Shown one piece after another: positions 21,420 to 32,605 of a stretch of DNA of 64,000 nucleotides (its first letter is position 1; every line of letters begins with the position of its first letter). The DNA is from Branchiostoma lanceolatum. Taxonomy: Eukaryota > Chordata > Leptocardii > Amphioxiformes > Branchiostomatidae. Below the pieces are notes generated by a model. The model was not told the origin of the DNA. It saw only the letters and a list, made by a program, of their open reading frames with translations, and ran no database searches. Location: assembly GCF_035083965.1 (NCBI RefSeq), contig NC_089722.1, positions 43,648,697-43,712,696 of the forward strand. The letters are read 5' to 3'. The translations under genes were made by a program, and so were the position numbers.

Positions 21420-22314
21420 GTAAGAACCTAAGTTATGCTAAATATCTGCCTTATCATGAAGAAGAGGAGCTATAGGACATTTCTACGGTAGATGGGCCGC
21501 ATTGGAACGAAATGTAGGACTTTTCGGGGCGAGAAAATTGTAGGAGGGGGAGGGGGGCGAATTTTATAATACACGTCAAGAAGTCTTTGGAGACAAAATG
21601 ATCGTTTTTGCTAAAAAAAAAAAAAAAACTCTAAGAAGTAGTGCTGCGTTGATTCGGTACAGTTCCAAAGTACCGGATCATGAAGTACCGGTACTGTACC
21701 GATATAAATTTACACCTAGTATGTCTTTATTTTGTGACTGACCTCATGCAACACCAAACGTGACCAAAGTGACACATTGGAACAGCGTAACTAATATGCA
21801 ACAGATAATTCAGGCAGGCTGGGAGTTTTGATAGCAAGGCCAATAAAGATACTGACAAGTTAAAAACATTTTATATATGATTTTGTCACTGAAGAAGTTC
21901 AGGAAAACACATGTTTTTCAAATGGTTCAGGTACTGGTCCGGACCTGTACCTAAACCCCTGTACCTGTACCTGATGTTACGTTTAGGTACGCAGCACAAC
22001 TAAGAATGCAACAGTATCACAAAAATGAGACAGAATTGCAATAGCAATAACGATAAGGCTAAACAAAAATTTTCAGACCATGCATGCGCAGGCAACTTTG
22101 GAAAAACATATTCATGATAAAAATGAAGGGGAGGGGGGCAGTAGGGAAGTAGTACTAGTTGGCCGGGTTTCTGCGTCATTACGATGGGAGTAGTAGAGGC
22201 TGGACTGTTGTTGTGGCAACCTACCAGTTCTGGGATCAGTAGAAATAATGCACTCCTGACGTATCATATTTGCGATTGATATTTTTCATCTTTTCATCAA
22301 TTATTATCTTAGAC
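21420..22314 (+). other. Cassette 2 intron
   Basis: It begins with the conserved intronic block (gaggagctataggacatttc, then the G-rich aggaggggga). At 21640-22010 lies cassette-specific sequence with several ggtac/gtacc words. The conserved pre-exon block (catgataaaaatgaaggggagg) and acceptor TTATTATCTTAG close it. No gene seen. Confidence 0.5.
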
Positions 22315-23256
22315 ATGGCAGAGGCAGGTGATTGGTCTCCTACTGCTGTTCCCCAGAACTTCTCTGATGGGTCTCCTACCGGAGTATTAGGGGGCAGAGA
22401 TGCAAGCAATGTAGAAGACAAGCCGACTGGAACCAAAGTCAGTTTGGACAATCAGCCAGAAGCACATACTGGTGACAAACCCTACATGTGTGGGGAGTGC
22501 GGGTACAGGACAGCTGACAAGCATAACCTATCCCGACACAAGAGAACCCATACTGGTGAGAAACCCTACAAATGTAACCAGTGTGATTATTCCGCAGCTA
22601 GGAAATATACTTTGGACATCCATCTAATTAAACATACCGGTGAGAAACCCTTCATGTGTGGCGAGTGCGGGTTCAGGACAGCTGCGAAGCGTAGCCTATC
22701 CAGGCATATGAGAGTCCATACTGGTGTGAAACCCTACAAGTGTGACCAGTGCGATTATTCTGCTGCTCAGAAAAGTAATTTAGACCGACATCTAGCCAAA
22801 CACTCTGGTGAGAAACCCTACATGTGTGGGGAGTGCGGGTTCAGGACAGCTGAGAAGCGTAATCTATCCAGGCATATGAAAGTCCATACTGGTGGGAAAC
22901 CCTACAAATGTGACCAGTGTGGTTATTCCGCAGCTAGGAAATATACTTTGGACAGCCATCTAGCGACACATACAGGTGAGAAACGCTTCATGTGTGGGGA
23001 GTGCGGGTACAGGACTATCAGCAATTTCAAGTTGTCCAGACATATGAGAACCCATACAGGGGAAAAACCCTACAAGTGTAACCAGTGCGACTATTCTGCT
23101 GCAGAGAAATCTACCTTAGACAACCATCTAGCTAAACACACCGGTGAGGAACCCTACATGTGTGGAAAGTGTGGCTACGGAGCAACTAAAATATCTCAGT
23201 TGTCCAGACATATGAGAACTCATACAGGTGAAAAACCCTTCAAGTGTGACCAGTGA
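22315..23256 (+). pseudogene. ZNF cassette 2: C2H2 protein, frameshifted after nine fingers
   Basis: The coding exon opens at 22315 after the acceptor TTATTATCTTAG and reads MAEAGDWSPTAVPQNFSDGS with the family leader (DGSPTGV, SNVED, SLDNQPEAHTGDKPYMC). Nine complete A/B fingers follow in 313 aa. The frame ends at 23256 because two bases are missing where others read gaccagtgtgattattcc. Finger sequence continues in the next frame ([37 protein letters not shown], to about 23410) and then decays to about 23770. It could still make a nine-finger protein, but the multiple downstream shifts suggest a pseudogene. Some fingers use K or V in unusual places (SRHKRTH, MRVH). Confidence 0.8.
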
Positions 23257-23911
<655 letters not shown>

Positions 23912-24530
23912 TTGAACTTTATTCACCTTTGAAGCGGTGGCACATCGGCAGCGCCGAGTGCTAAAAGTACATACTTACCGTAGATTGAGATATCATAGTT
24001 AACCACTATACAAAATCTTGTCGAGAGTATCAAAGAGTAATGAAATAAAGTAACAGTATTAGCTGGTGCATGGAAACCAAAGAAGTTCATAGAAGTAATA
24101 TTATAGCAGTAAAAATAAGATATAGATAAAATGATAGCAGATAAATGGTAAACCTTAACTAACATTTCTATACCTAGCTGAAGCAGGAAACAATGGAATT
24201 TATGTACTAAAAACAAACGAAATTGATATAAATAACAATACACAACTCGAGGGGAGTATGATAAACAGTGCCAGCTGGGTGGCAAGTGGATTACTTATTT
24301 AACCATAGTTGTATGGGGGGGAGGGCGGCAGGTGAAAATAGTATAAGTAATAACAGTGGAGTCTTGGCAGTAATCTGGGTGTAAACAGCTATAGTGCGAA
24401 GAGCTATAACGGGCTAGGTTTACATGTAGCTGTGGTTTGAGGATATGATGTTACAAAGTAACTGATAACAATCAACAGAGAGTAGTGAGATTTAACAATG
24501 ATAAACCATAGTTATCGTTTAATAAGCAGC
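23912..24530. mobile_element. Unclassified insertion in the cassette 2 3' region
   Basis: Cassette 6 (56895-56915) runs from gtgcgcatctgcag straight into gcgatgcattgtgg. In cassette 2 the matching words are about 620 bp apart. The left edge on the minus strand ends aataaagttcaaag, like a retroelement tail. No coding motif is recognised. Confidence 0.4.
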
Positions 24531-25640
24531 CACGGTGCATTCTGGTCTGAGGTCAAAGTTTAAGTTCTCTTATTTGTAACCAATCAATTGTAAAGATGTG
24601 TTTGCAACATTTCCGCTTGGAAGTTATTACCCTTGCTGTGTTGGAACTGTGAGAAGGCTTATTCATACCGAAGAAAATCTACATCTACGCAGTCTGTATC
24701 AAGTACTTTGTGTCTGTAGTTTTCCTTTAAAAAAGATACAACAGAAAGGAGCATACTTAATTAGAAATACTGTAAGTGTTAAGAATGTTGAGGTTTTAAA
24801 ACTCAATAAGAAACTTATTTCTGTCAAATCTAATATAGGCTATCCTGACAGCTCACATCCTAACCTATCTTGTGCTTCAGTGTAACAAGTGTGCATGATG
24901 TTATAGGCTGTATGTGATGTTTATTTTCCCACTTATGCTCTAACCTATACACTATATATTGGAACACTAATAATCATGCTATCATGTAGAGTGTTTAACA
25001 TTATGTAGAATCGCGAAGTTTGTAATATGAAGCGACTTTCATGGCCGATATTTAAGAACAAAGTTGATTCAAAGTATGGTAATTTTCGACAAGCGAAATA
25101 AAAACGTTTAATAGATGAACAGGTTCCATTCCATTTTCCCTTGTGTGGTTGATGTAAGTTATTGTGATGCTGTACAGGTTACAGGCACCATCGTTATTAT
25201 TATCACTTTCATCAAAGCATAGAACTCTTTTCCTGACGTAATTCTTTACGCACCCTACGAAATTCCTTCCGAAAATAAAAGCGTTTAATAGATATTATTA
25301 TCATTTTCATCAAAGCACCCCCAAGAAACTCATTTCCTGGAGTAATTCCTTCCGTAACCGGTGATTTTTGCCACACCCAAAAGAAATTCCTGCGCATATT
25401 TTAGCCGTATCCACTTTCAGTTCTTGCAGCACTCGGTTATTCCTACCGTATCCACCAGACGATGTACTTTTGTGCCGTACCCAATGGTGCTGCACAGTCA
25501 CAGTCGTGTCTGAATACCTAGCCTTTACCAAGGCAAACACCGAGTGGGGTTGTACAAATCACACCCAGTTTTGAAAACGTTTATATATTTGTTCAACCTT
25601 TAGTGCGAAGCGGTCTAGAGAGAAGCAGAAATCAGTTTTG
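24531..25640 (+). repeat. 3' tail of ZNF cassette 2 and flank
   Basis: Holds gcttattcataccgaagaaaatct, taggctatcctgacagctcacat, the tail block and a clear GCGAAATAAAAACGTTTAATAG near 25093, the likely polyadenylation signal. 25200-25560 repeats ttattatc.ctttcatcaaagca twice with short inserts. No gene seen. Confidence 0.55.
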
Positions 25641-25739
25641 AGGTGAAGATTCATCAGAGTAAAAAAAACCTCGATGATCGGAGAGTAGACAGTGAATTTG
25701 GTGGTTTAGAAATTACCATACATATATTTGCCAAACTGT

Positions 25740-27190
25740 TCTTCATACACTACTTACCCTCACCCCCACCGTACTCCTGTTTCCATTCTGAACCTATAAA
25801 CACAACCCCCCCCCCCCCGGTATCTGCGGCGTGGGGTCGTTGGCAGGACGAAGGCCGGTGCATCCTGGGGTGCCGGGCACAGTTGTAGCATGTTAAAGAA
25901 GGCCGCCACCGGGCAAAGTGGAGAGCCTGGAATAGCCAGTATTGGTACAATGAGGTCTCGTTCGTTGGCTTGGATAGTCTTGGACCAATTATTACGGATG
26001 AGAAGACCCTCCTCCGCGTACAAGATGTCACAGCGCCGCAGATGCTTGTTCTGCTCGAGACTCTTGGGTGAGGTCGGAACGAGGTTGGACCTTCTCAGGT
26101 ATGCAAAGAATCCGATCAAAAGGGCAGTCCAGGTGGTGGCATCTTTTAGGAATGGCCAGGTTTAGAAACTGTCGGACTCGAAAGAGAAACTCTGGGGTGA
26201 TGGGGTGGGCTTCTTTGGGACGGTGACGCAGCAGCTTTTTCAGCCCCCGCAATGTCTGCTGGAGTTCAAAGTGTTGTAGGCTGAACTCGAAATGTCCGTG
26301 AAACTGATGAAGTAGTTTCACCGCTGAGAGGTAGTGTGCGATGGTGTCTTCGGCACGCAGCTGGAGCTGGTCTTGATGAACTGTCAATCTGGCTGTGCTA
26401 AACTACTCTAATCTATTCTACTCTACTGGAAAGAGTCAAGAGTTTCGGGTGTGCGTAGTATTCCAGGCTGATGACGATCTCGCTGCAGGACGCTGCCGCG
26501 GACTCCGAGCCGGACCGGAAGGTTAAGTCGCATCGACGTGGAGTGGGGGGGGGGGCCTTGAGTACGCTGCTGTAGATGCACACCGCGTTCTTGTAGACCG
26601 TGTAGGTACGGGTGGAAAGGGAGGAGGGCGTGCGATGAGGAACTACCGCTCGTGGAAGCTCGTGGATAAGTTGTTCGGTTCGCGAGAAGTAACATGGCTG
26701 CTCAAATCACGGGCCGAAGTCTCGCGAGACCCCGCTTCAAGGGCGGGAAGTGAGTGAGGGAGGGGGGCTGTCGGTCCGATCGTTGTAGACTCTCTGTAAA
26801 TACGCTATTGTGGGACGGCAACCCGCAGGTTTCTTGGCAGGTTCTTGTGCCTCGGCAGTTGGGAAACGTCGCACGGTAGGTTGAGAGGCTTGATTAAGGC
26901 TCAGAATGTGGATGTCGGGGAAACTTACACGGGGCAGGCGGGTGTGCAGTCCCTGGGGCTGGTGAAGAAACCTCGCTGCAGAACGCCGCCACAGATTACG
27001 AACAGTGTAGAGACAGCCGGAATCAGTCTTCGGGTGAAACTCTTGCTTAGAACTGCGAATCCAGGTGGACAACGTTTCTGGGAGTCCTTGCACGCTACTG
27101 TGGTTGCACACCGCGGCCCTGCGTTAACATTGCGAGGGAGGCGAGCCGGCCGCACAAGGCGGCGGATTTCGCGTTGAGAGCGTGGCACGA
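25740..27190 (-). mobile_element. Tyrosine-recombinase element fossil (DIRS- or Crypton-like)
   Basis: Minus-strand pieces resemble eukaryotic tyrosine recombinases of the XerD/integrase fold: a helical core-binding part (SAVKLLHQFHGHFEFS, LRGLKKLLRHRPKEAHPI) and the start of the catalytic domain (GFFAYLRRSNLVP, LLIRNNWSKTIQ). GC-rich upstream sequence to about 27190 probably belongs to the same element. No reverse transcriptase or capsid part is seen, so DIRS and Crypton cannot be told apart. It looks broken, with a few breaks across the recognisable part, and incomplete. Likely a fossil of moderate age. Confidence 0.6.
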
Positions 27191-27414
27191 GCGGAGGTCA
27201 GAGGTTGCTTCCTCCAGCGTAATTCCCTACGATTGGTCCAGACCAATCCTACTATCACAACCCCCCCCCTCGCACCCGATACAACCTCCATCTTGTCCCC
27301 AGGCTCTACAAGGTCATACAAGTAAATCTAACCTTTTTGGCGAAGGCAACCAAGAAAAAGAATGCAGAAAGGGCAGTAGTCGTGTAAACGCATTCTACAA
27401 TGTAGGCAGAACTT

Positions 27415-27545
27415 CCCACACAATAACTGGGTAACGAGGGACAAATGATGACCTTTCACCCCACGCTAAGTTCACCTTTCACCCGTGACTTTTCATAGAA
27501 GACGCTTGCAGGATTTGTGAAGGTAGAAATCAACCCTGGAAGCAG
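27415..27545 (+). promoter_or_regulatory. Promoter and untranslated exon 1 of ZNF cassette 3
   Basis: TGACCTTTCACCC (27449-27461) and TTCACCTTTCACCC (27471-27484) give two DR1-like motifs 22 bp apart. gaagacgcttgcaggatttgtg follows; the block ends GGAAGCAG with the donor GTAAGAAAG at 27546. Confidence 0.65.
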
Positions 27546-28304
27546 GTAAGAAAGCGAGTTATGATAAATGACTACCCTTTCGTGCCGCAGAGGAGCTATA
27601 TGTCGTTTCTGTGATGTACGGGGCACATTAGGACGGAATGTAAGGCTTTTCTGTGTGGGAAAATTAGGGAGGGGAGGGGGGCGACACCACACGTCACGAG
27701 GCAAAAATATAGTCGTTTTTGTCAGAAAAAAACTCCACAAAGGTTGTTACAGAACCACCAAAATAAGACAGAAGTACAATAGAAAACATGAGATCGGAAG
27801 AATTTACAAATATGGTTTGTAAAGCAGATTCGAAAGTGAAGAGGGGGGGGGTACAAGTGGGTCATGTTTGGAGGTAATTAAATGGGAGCGGTGGATGCAA
27901 AGTCGTTGTGGCAGCTTCCTGGTTTTGGAATCAGCAGAAAAATGATCTTTAATCTTTAATATCAACATGGCAGAAATACAAGTAATTTATACAATGCCAC
28001 GGTATATTATGTTACCCCAGTTACCCCTGAATTGCGTTGATCTTACAAATCCCATCTATACACACAACGCAACAAAGAAGACAAAAACCGGAAATCAACA
28101 CAAAATGCACTCTAGAACTTAGTGGCAGTAGTTAAGACTAGAGTAGACATTTGTTATACTGTTATTGTCTGTCCGCCCACTCCGTGTTACATGTACATGT
28201 ACTTGCAATTAGCCTACGGGCAGGAATTTGCAATAAAACTTTTCATATATTATTTTTTATTGATGTGTTTCACATTTTAAATGTATTTGTCTATTAGGTT
28301 AGAC
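27546..28304 (+). other. Cassette 3 intron
   Basis: Conserved first part (cagaggagctatatgtcgtt, G-rich gggaggggaggggggcg), a poly-G tract at 27842, then cassette-specific DNA with gttacatgtacatgtacttg (also at 36785 and 58805). It ends TTGTCTATTAGGTTAG before the ATG. Confidence 0.5.
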
Positions 28305-29450
28305 ATGGCAGAGGCAGGTAATGGGTCTCTCACTGCTGTTCCCAAGAGCTTTTGTGATGGGTCTCCTACTGGAGTTTCATTGCACAGGAATGCAAACAAT
28401 ATTGAAGACCAGCCAGAAGCACAGACTGATGAGAAACCCTACATGTGCGGTGAGTCTGGGTACAGGTCAGCTAAAACATGTGGCCTAACCGGACATAGGA
28501 GAATCCATATGGGTAAAAAATCTTACAAGTGTAACCAGTGTGCCTATTCTGCTGCAGATAAATCCGCCTTGGACAGCCATCTAGCAATACACATGGGTGA
28601 AAAACCCTACATGTGCGAGAAATGCGGGTACAAGACAGCCAACAAGATTGACCTACTTAGACATATGAGAACCCATACTGGTGAAAAACCCTTCAAGTGT
28701 GACCATTGTGACTATTCTGCTGCACAAAAATCAGCCTTGAAGAGACATCTAGCAAGACACTCTGGACAAAAACCCTACATGTGCGGAGAGTGCGGGTACA
28801 GGTCAGCTGACAGGAGTAACCTATCCAGACATATGAGAACCCATACAGGTGAAAAACCATACAAGTGTGACCAGTGTGACTATTCCGCTGCACAGAAATC
28901 CCATTTGAACGAACATCTCGCAAAACACACCGGTGAGAAACCCTACATGTGTGACGATTGCGGGTACAGGACAGATGACAAGGGTAGCCTTTCCAAACAT
29001 ATCAGAACCCATACAGGTGAAAAACCCTTCAAGTGCGACCAGTGTGATTATTCTGCAGCACGTAAATCCACCTTGGACAGCCATCTAGCCAAACACACTG
29101 GTGAGAAACCCTACATCTGTGGGGAGTGCGGGTACAGGGCAGCTCAAAAGCGAAACCTATCCGAACATATGAGAACCCATACTGGTGAAAAACCCTACAA
29201 GTGTGACCAGTGTGACTACTCTGCTAGACAGAAATCCACCTTAGACAGCCATCTAGCAAAACACTCAGGGGAGAAACCCTACATGTGTGGGGAGTGCGGG
29301 TACAGGTCAGCTGACAGGAGTAACCTATCCAGACATATGAGGACCCACACTGGTGAAAAACCCTACAAGTGTGACCAGTGTGACTATTCCGCTGCACAGA
29401 AATACCATTTGAACCGACATCTAGCCAAACACACTGGTGAAAAATCCTGA
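28305..29450 (+). CDS. C2H2 zinc-finger protein, 12 fingers (cassette 3)
   Basis: The protein has 381 aa, a probable sequence-specific nuclear DNA binder. The start at 28305 is chosen because it sits two bases after an intron acceptor (CTATTAGGTTAG) and opens the family leader MAEAGNGSLTAVP, FCDGSPTGV, HRNANNIEDQPEAQTDEKPY. Twelve fingers alternate A ([21 protein letters not shown]) and B ([21 protein letters not shown]). Finger 1 has lost its second Cys (CGES), so 11 should fold. Fingers 5 and 11 are identical over the visible helix (DRSNLSR), evidence of internal duplication or conversion. The frame stops in the TGEKS linker; little finger sequence remains beyond it. The frame is intact and plausibly functional. 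Confidence 0.87.
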   Translation: MAEAGNGSLTAVPKSFCDGSPTGVSLHRNANNIEDQPEAQTDEKPYMCGESGYRSAKTCGLTGHRRIHMGKKSYKCNQCAYSAADKSALDSHLAIHMGEKPYMCEKCGYKTANKIDLLRHMRTHTGEKPFKCDHCDYSAAQKSALKRHLARHSGQKPYMCGECGYRSADRSNLSRHMRTHTGEKPYKCDQCDYSAAQKSHLNEHLAKHTGEKPYMCDDCGYRTDDKGSLSKHIRTHTGEKPFKCDQCDYSAARKSTLDSHLAKHTGEKPYICGECGYRAAQKRNLSEHMRTHTGEKPYKCDQCDYSARQKSTLDSHLAKHSGEKPYMCGECGYRSADRSNLSRHMRTHTGEKPYKCDQCDYSAAQKYHLNRHLAKHTGEKS

Positions 29451-30480
29451 AATGAATTTCCGTCAAATCTAACATAGGCTATCCTGACAGCTAGATTTGT
29501 ACTGACATCCTACAAAATATTGTGCTTCAGTGTAAGTCCGAGGCTTTAACGAGTGTGGATAAAGTTAGAGGCTGTGATGTTTACTTGCTCCCTTATTTGC
29601 CAACCTGTAACATTTTACACTATATTATATTTTAACACTAATGATTATACTATACCTGAAGTGTTTAACATTATGAAGAATTGTGAAGCTCGTGTTATAC
29701 GAAGCAATTGCCATAGTTGACTGATATGTAAGGACGCAGTTCATTCAAAAAAGAGTTCCACGACCTCATATCTCCATGAACAATTGAATGAATGAGTTAA
29801 TGACTGGTTTATTTGATGAACATGGTCAATGAAAAGTATGTCGCAGCCGCAAATGGCTGAATCGGATAATTTTTGCACAGGTGCGTTCTTAGGCCTTCTT
29901 AACCATAAGGCGATTCAGACTCTTAACTAAAGTTATTTTGTAGCCGTACATCATTCGTCAGTCTACCAAACGGTAAAAGTTAAGATAATAAGCACCTGTT
30001 CTATTCAATTTTTAATTTTGTCGCATATGTATGTTGTTGTGCTGGCCGGACAGGGTCACATCTTTCTAGCGCTATGGATTCCATTTTCATCACACAGCAC
30101 CCCCATGTAACTCCTTTACTGTTGTACCCCGTTATTCTTGCCGTACGCACTAGAAATTCGTGCCGTAGCCACTATCATGAATCACATGATTACTACCAAC
30201 ACTGATGTGCTTCCATGATAATAATAGTTTATATTTACACTGAGAGCTAACACGGATTCAGAAAGTATATCTGTTTGCGTACAGAGTATATAATGTGCGA
30301 ACACCAGTTATAGACGCAAAATATTCCAGGCAAAAAAAACACTGTATTTTGTGTACAAGATGGTACGCACCTCCGTTGGTGAATTTTCTTCCCATATCAA
30401 CTGCATAAACCCGTGTATGACATTCTCTGATGACAAAAAAGCAAACAAGCTGAAAACAGAAATGGCAGTGGATAAGTGTT
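29451..30480 (+). repeat. 3' tail of cassette 3 with inserted retroelement-like tail
   Basis: aggctatcctgacagctagat and the tail block run to about 29760. At about 29765-29975 an insert containing gaatgaatgagttaatgac followed by ggtttatttgatgaacatg looks like the 3' end of a minus-strand retroposon. From 30000 the sequence matches 20640-21290. Confidence 0.45.
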
Positions 30481-30854
30481 AGGCCTTTTGTAATGTATGC
30501 AGAAATTCCCTCCCAATTAGTGGGTAATCAGGCGCAAAGTAATTACTACAAACACAGATGAGCTTCCATGATAGAAATATATTTACTACTAAGAGCTAAC
30601 AAAGGGACAGAAAGTATATCTACATGTATATGCGTACATAATGTATAATGTGCCAACGCCAGTTATACACGCAAAATAACCAAGGCAAAAAAACACCAGT
30701 TACAAAGTGTCTTTTGTCTCCGTTGGTGATTTTTTTCTTCCCATGTAAATACCCTGTATGTGACATTCTCTTTTGCCAAAAAAAGGATAACAAAAAGAGC
30801 AGCGGATGGGTGTAGCCCTTTTGAAATGTCTACAATGAAGGCAGAAATATCCAC
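30481..30854. other. Second partial copy of the pre-promoter repeat
   Basis: 30481-30545 has a truncated promoter-like piece (tgggtaatcaggcgcaaagta), then a tandem repeat of the gagctaacaa/agtatatctaca/cgccagttatacacgcaaaat block. Collinear with 62750-63150. Confidence 0.5.
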
Positions 30855-30981
30855 AGAAACTGGGTAACCAGGCGCACAATATGACCTTTCACCCCAAGTC
30901 AAGTTCACCTTTCACCCGCCGCTTAGCTTAGGTAAGAAGAGACTTGCAGGATTGTGAAGAGAAAAATCAACACTAGAATCA
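30855..30981 (+). promoter_or_regulatory. Promoter and untranslated exon 1 of ZNF cassette 4
   Basis: TGACCTTTCACCC (30882-30894) and TTCACCTTTCACCC (30904-30917) lie 22 bp apart. The block ends ACTAGAATCAG with the donor GTAAGAACTTG at 30982. Nearly identical to 63160-63288. Confidence 0.65.
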
Positions 30982-32605
30982 GGTAAGAACTTGAGTTATG
31001 CTAAATACCAGAGGAGCTATAGGTCGTTTCTATGGTGTACGGGCCACACTAGGACGAAATGTAAGGCTTTTCGGAGGTCGAGAGAAGGGGGGAGGGGGCG
31101 AAACCACACGTCACGTATTTCGGGATAGAAGTGCCGTTTTTGTTAGAAAAATCCCAAGAGGGGTGGCAACTGCAATAGAGAGAATGTGGAAATGAAACGA
31201 AAAGCAAATTTAATTTTGACCATGCGTGGTCAACTTTGGAAAAATGGTTTGTTTAAGGAGGTTATGGTTTGTTGTATAACAGATTCATGATACTGAAGGG
31301 GGGGGGGGAGGCACAGAAAGAAGAAGTCTCAGTTTCTGCTTGTGACAAATCTGGGTGAAATAGTAGTGATAAAATCAGGCTGCTTACTCTATATGAATAA
31401 AGGTATATGAATAATGTGTAACAAATTGTTTAATGCTTTAGTAACTGTCCTTCAAGGTAGCAGAACACAGTTTCTATAGTTAAGGACCACAAAGTGACCC
31501 ACATCGACGTGGATAAAATCATAGTACATTAGTAGGGTACCCTACAAAATCACAACAAACAAATATGTTGAAGTCGAGGGTACGATCTACAAAATAACTG
31601 AAAAGCAAAAAAAGTTATGGTTTTTTAACAATTTGACGGCCACTTTGATATGGGGTCATGCGGGGTCATGCGGAAGTGAAGCCGACTCACCTCGGCAGGC
31701 AGCTGCAAAGGTCACGCGCATTTATACGCCGAATGGGAAAACTTCACAGTCTCATTCCTACGATCTAAAAGCCCACTTATTATACTGCCATACAGTAAAG
31801 TTTGTGCCTCGCTGGCATTCACGATAACGTTTTTACACACGGTTCAAGGTTTAGGGCGCACTATTTTCTTACCGCTACGTCACAGACTCCGGGGGTCGCG
31901 GCGAAATACTGTGTACCCATACCTCAATGTATTGGCACCCAGGCGGTAGCCGTAGCGACTAACGAAGGTAATCTTTGCTTGATATTACATATACTTTCCC
32001 TTCTCAGTCGTGGGGCACGACACAATTTCACTTCTACTCGTGCGACGCCGGCCTTCTAACTTGCACGCCGGGCCCGATTCTTGTTCTCCCTGAACTCCCA
32101 ACGCACTTACATACGTCGCCGGGCGCTTTAGCAACGCCGCAAACCGCAAGTTAATCCACAACAGGGCTTGATGCGGCAAAAGTCAATGGAAAACAGCATC
32201 GGGCCCACCATTTTGGTTCTAAATACAACGTCATGGCTTGTACAGCCTGATTGGTCAAGCCCAGTCATGTGAGTAAACGCACCAAGTGCGTTGGGAGTTC
32301 AGGGAGAACAAGAATCGGACCCGGCATGCAAGTTTAGAAGGCCGGTGTCGCACAAGTAGAAGTGAAATTGTGTCGTGCTCCACGACTAAGAAGGGAAAGT
32401 ATATGTAATATCAAGCAAAAACTCCCTTCGTTAGTCGCCACGGCTACCCAGGCGTTTACTTATTTAGTTCTAACTGTGATAACGCTATACCACTCGATTT
32501 GTAAGATTTGTTGCAAGATTCCTAAATGTGCCAAGTCCTGTTATGTCCAATACCTGGCCACTAATGTGTGCTTCATCATTTCAATTTTTGTCCACTAGGT
32601 TAGAC
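30982..32605 (+). other. Cassette 4 intron
   Basis: Conserved first part, poly-G tract near 31297, about 470 bp absent from the copy at 63830 (31458-31927), and a foldback element at 31946-32447. It ends TTGTCCACTAGGTTAG before the ATG. No gene seen in the unique part. Confidence 0.5.
31946..32447. mobile_element. Foldback-type element with 163-bp inverted arms
   Basis: The left arm (31946-32108) and right arm (32284-32447) are reverse complements with about 10 differences, from GTAGCCGTRGCGACTAACG inward. The flanks CCAGGCG (31939-31945 and 32448-32454) form a 7-bp target duplication. The 175-bp loop has no coding sequence. Confidence 0.85.

Noticed and set aside
28693-29475. Minus-strand frames of 76-93 aa under the zinc-finger exons (and similar frames under every other cassette)
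   Set aside because: They are antisense shadows of the finger repeats, recurring with the 84-bp finger period.
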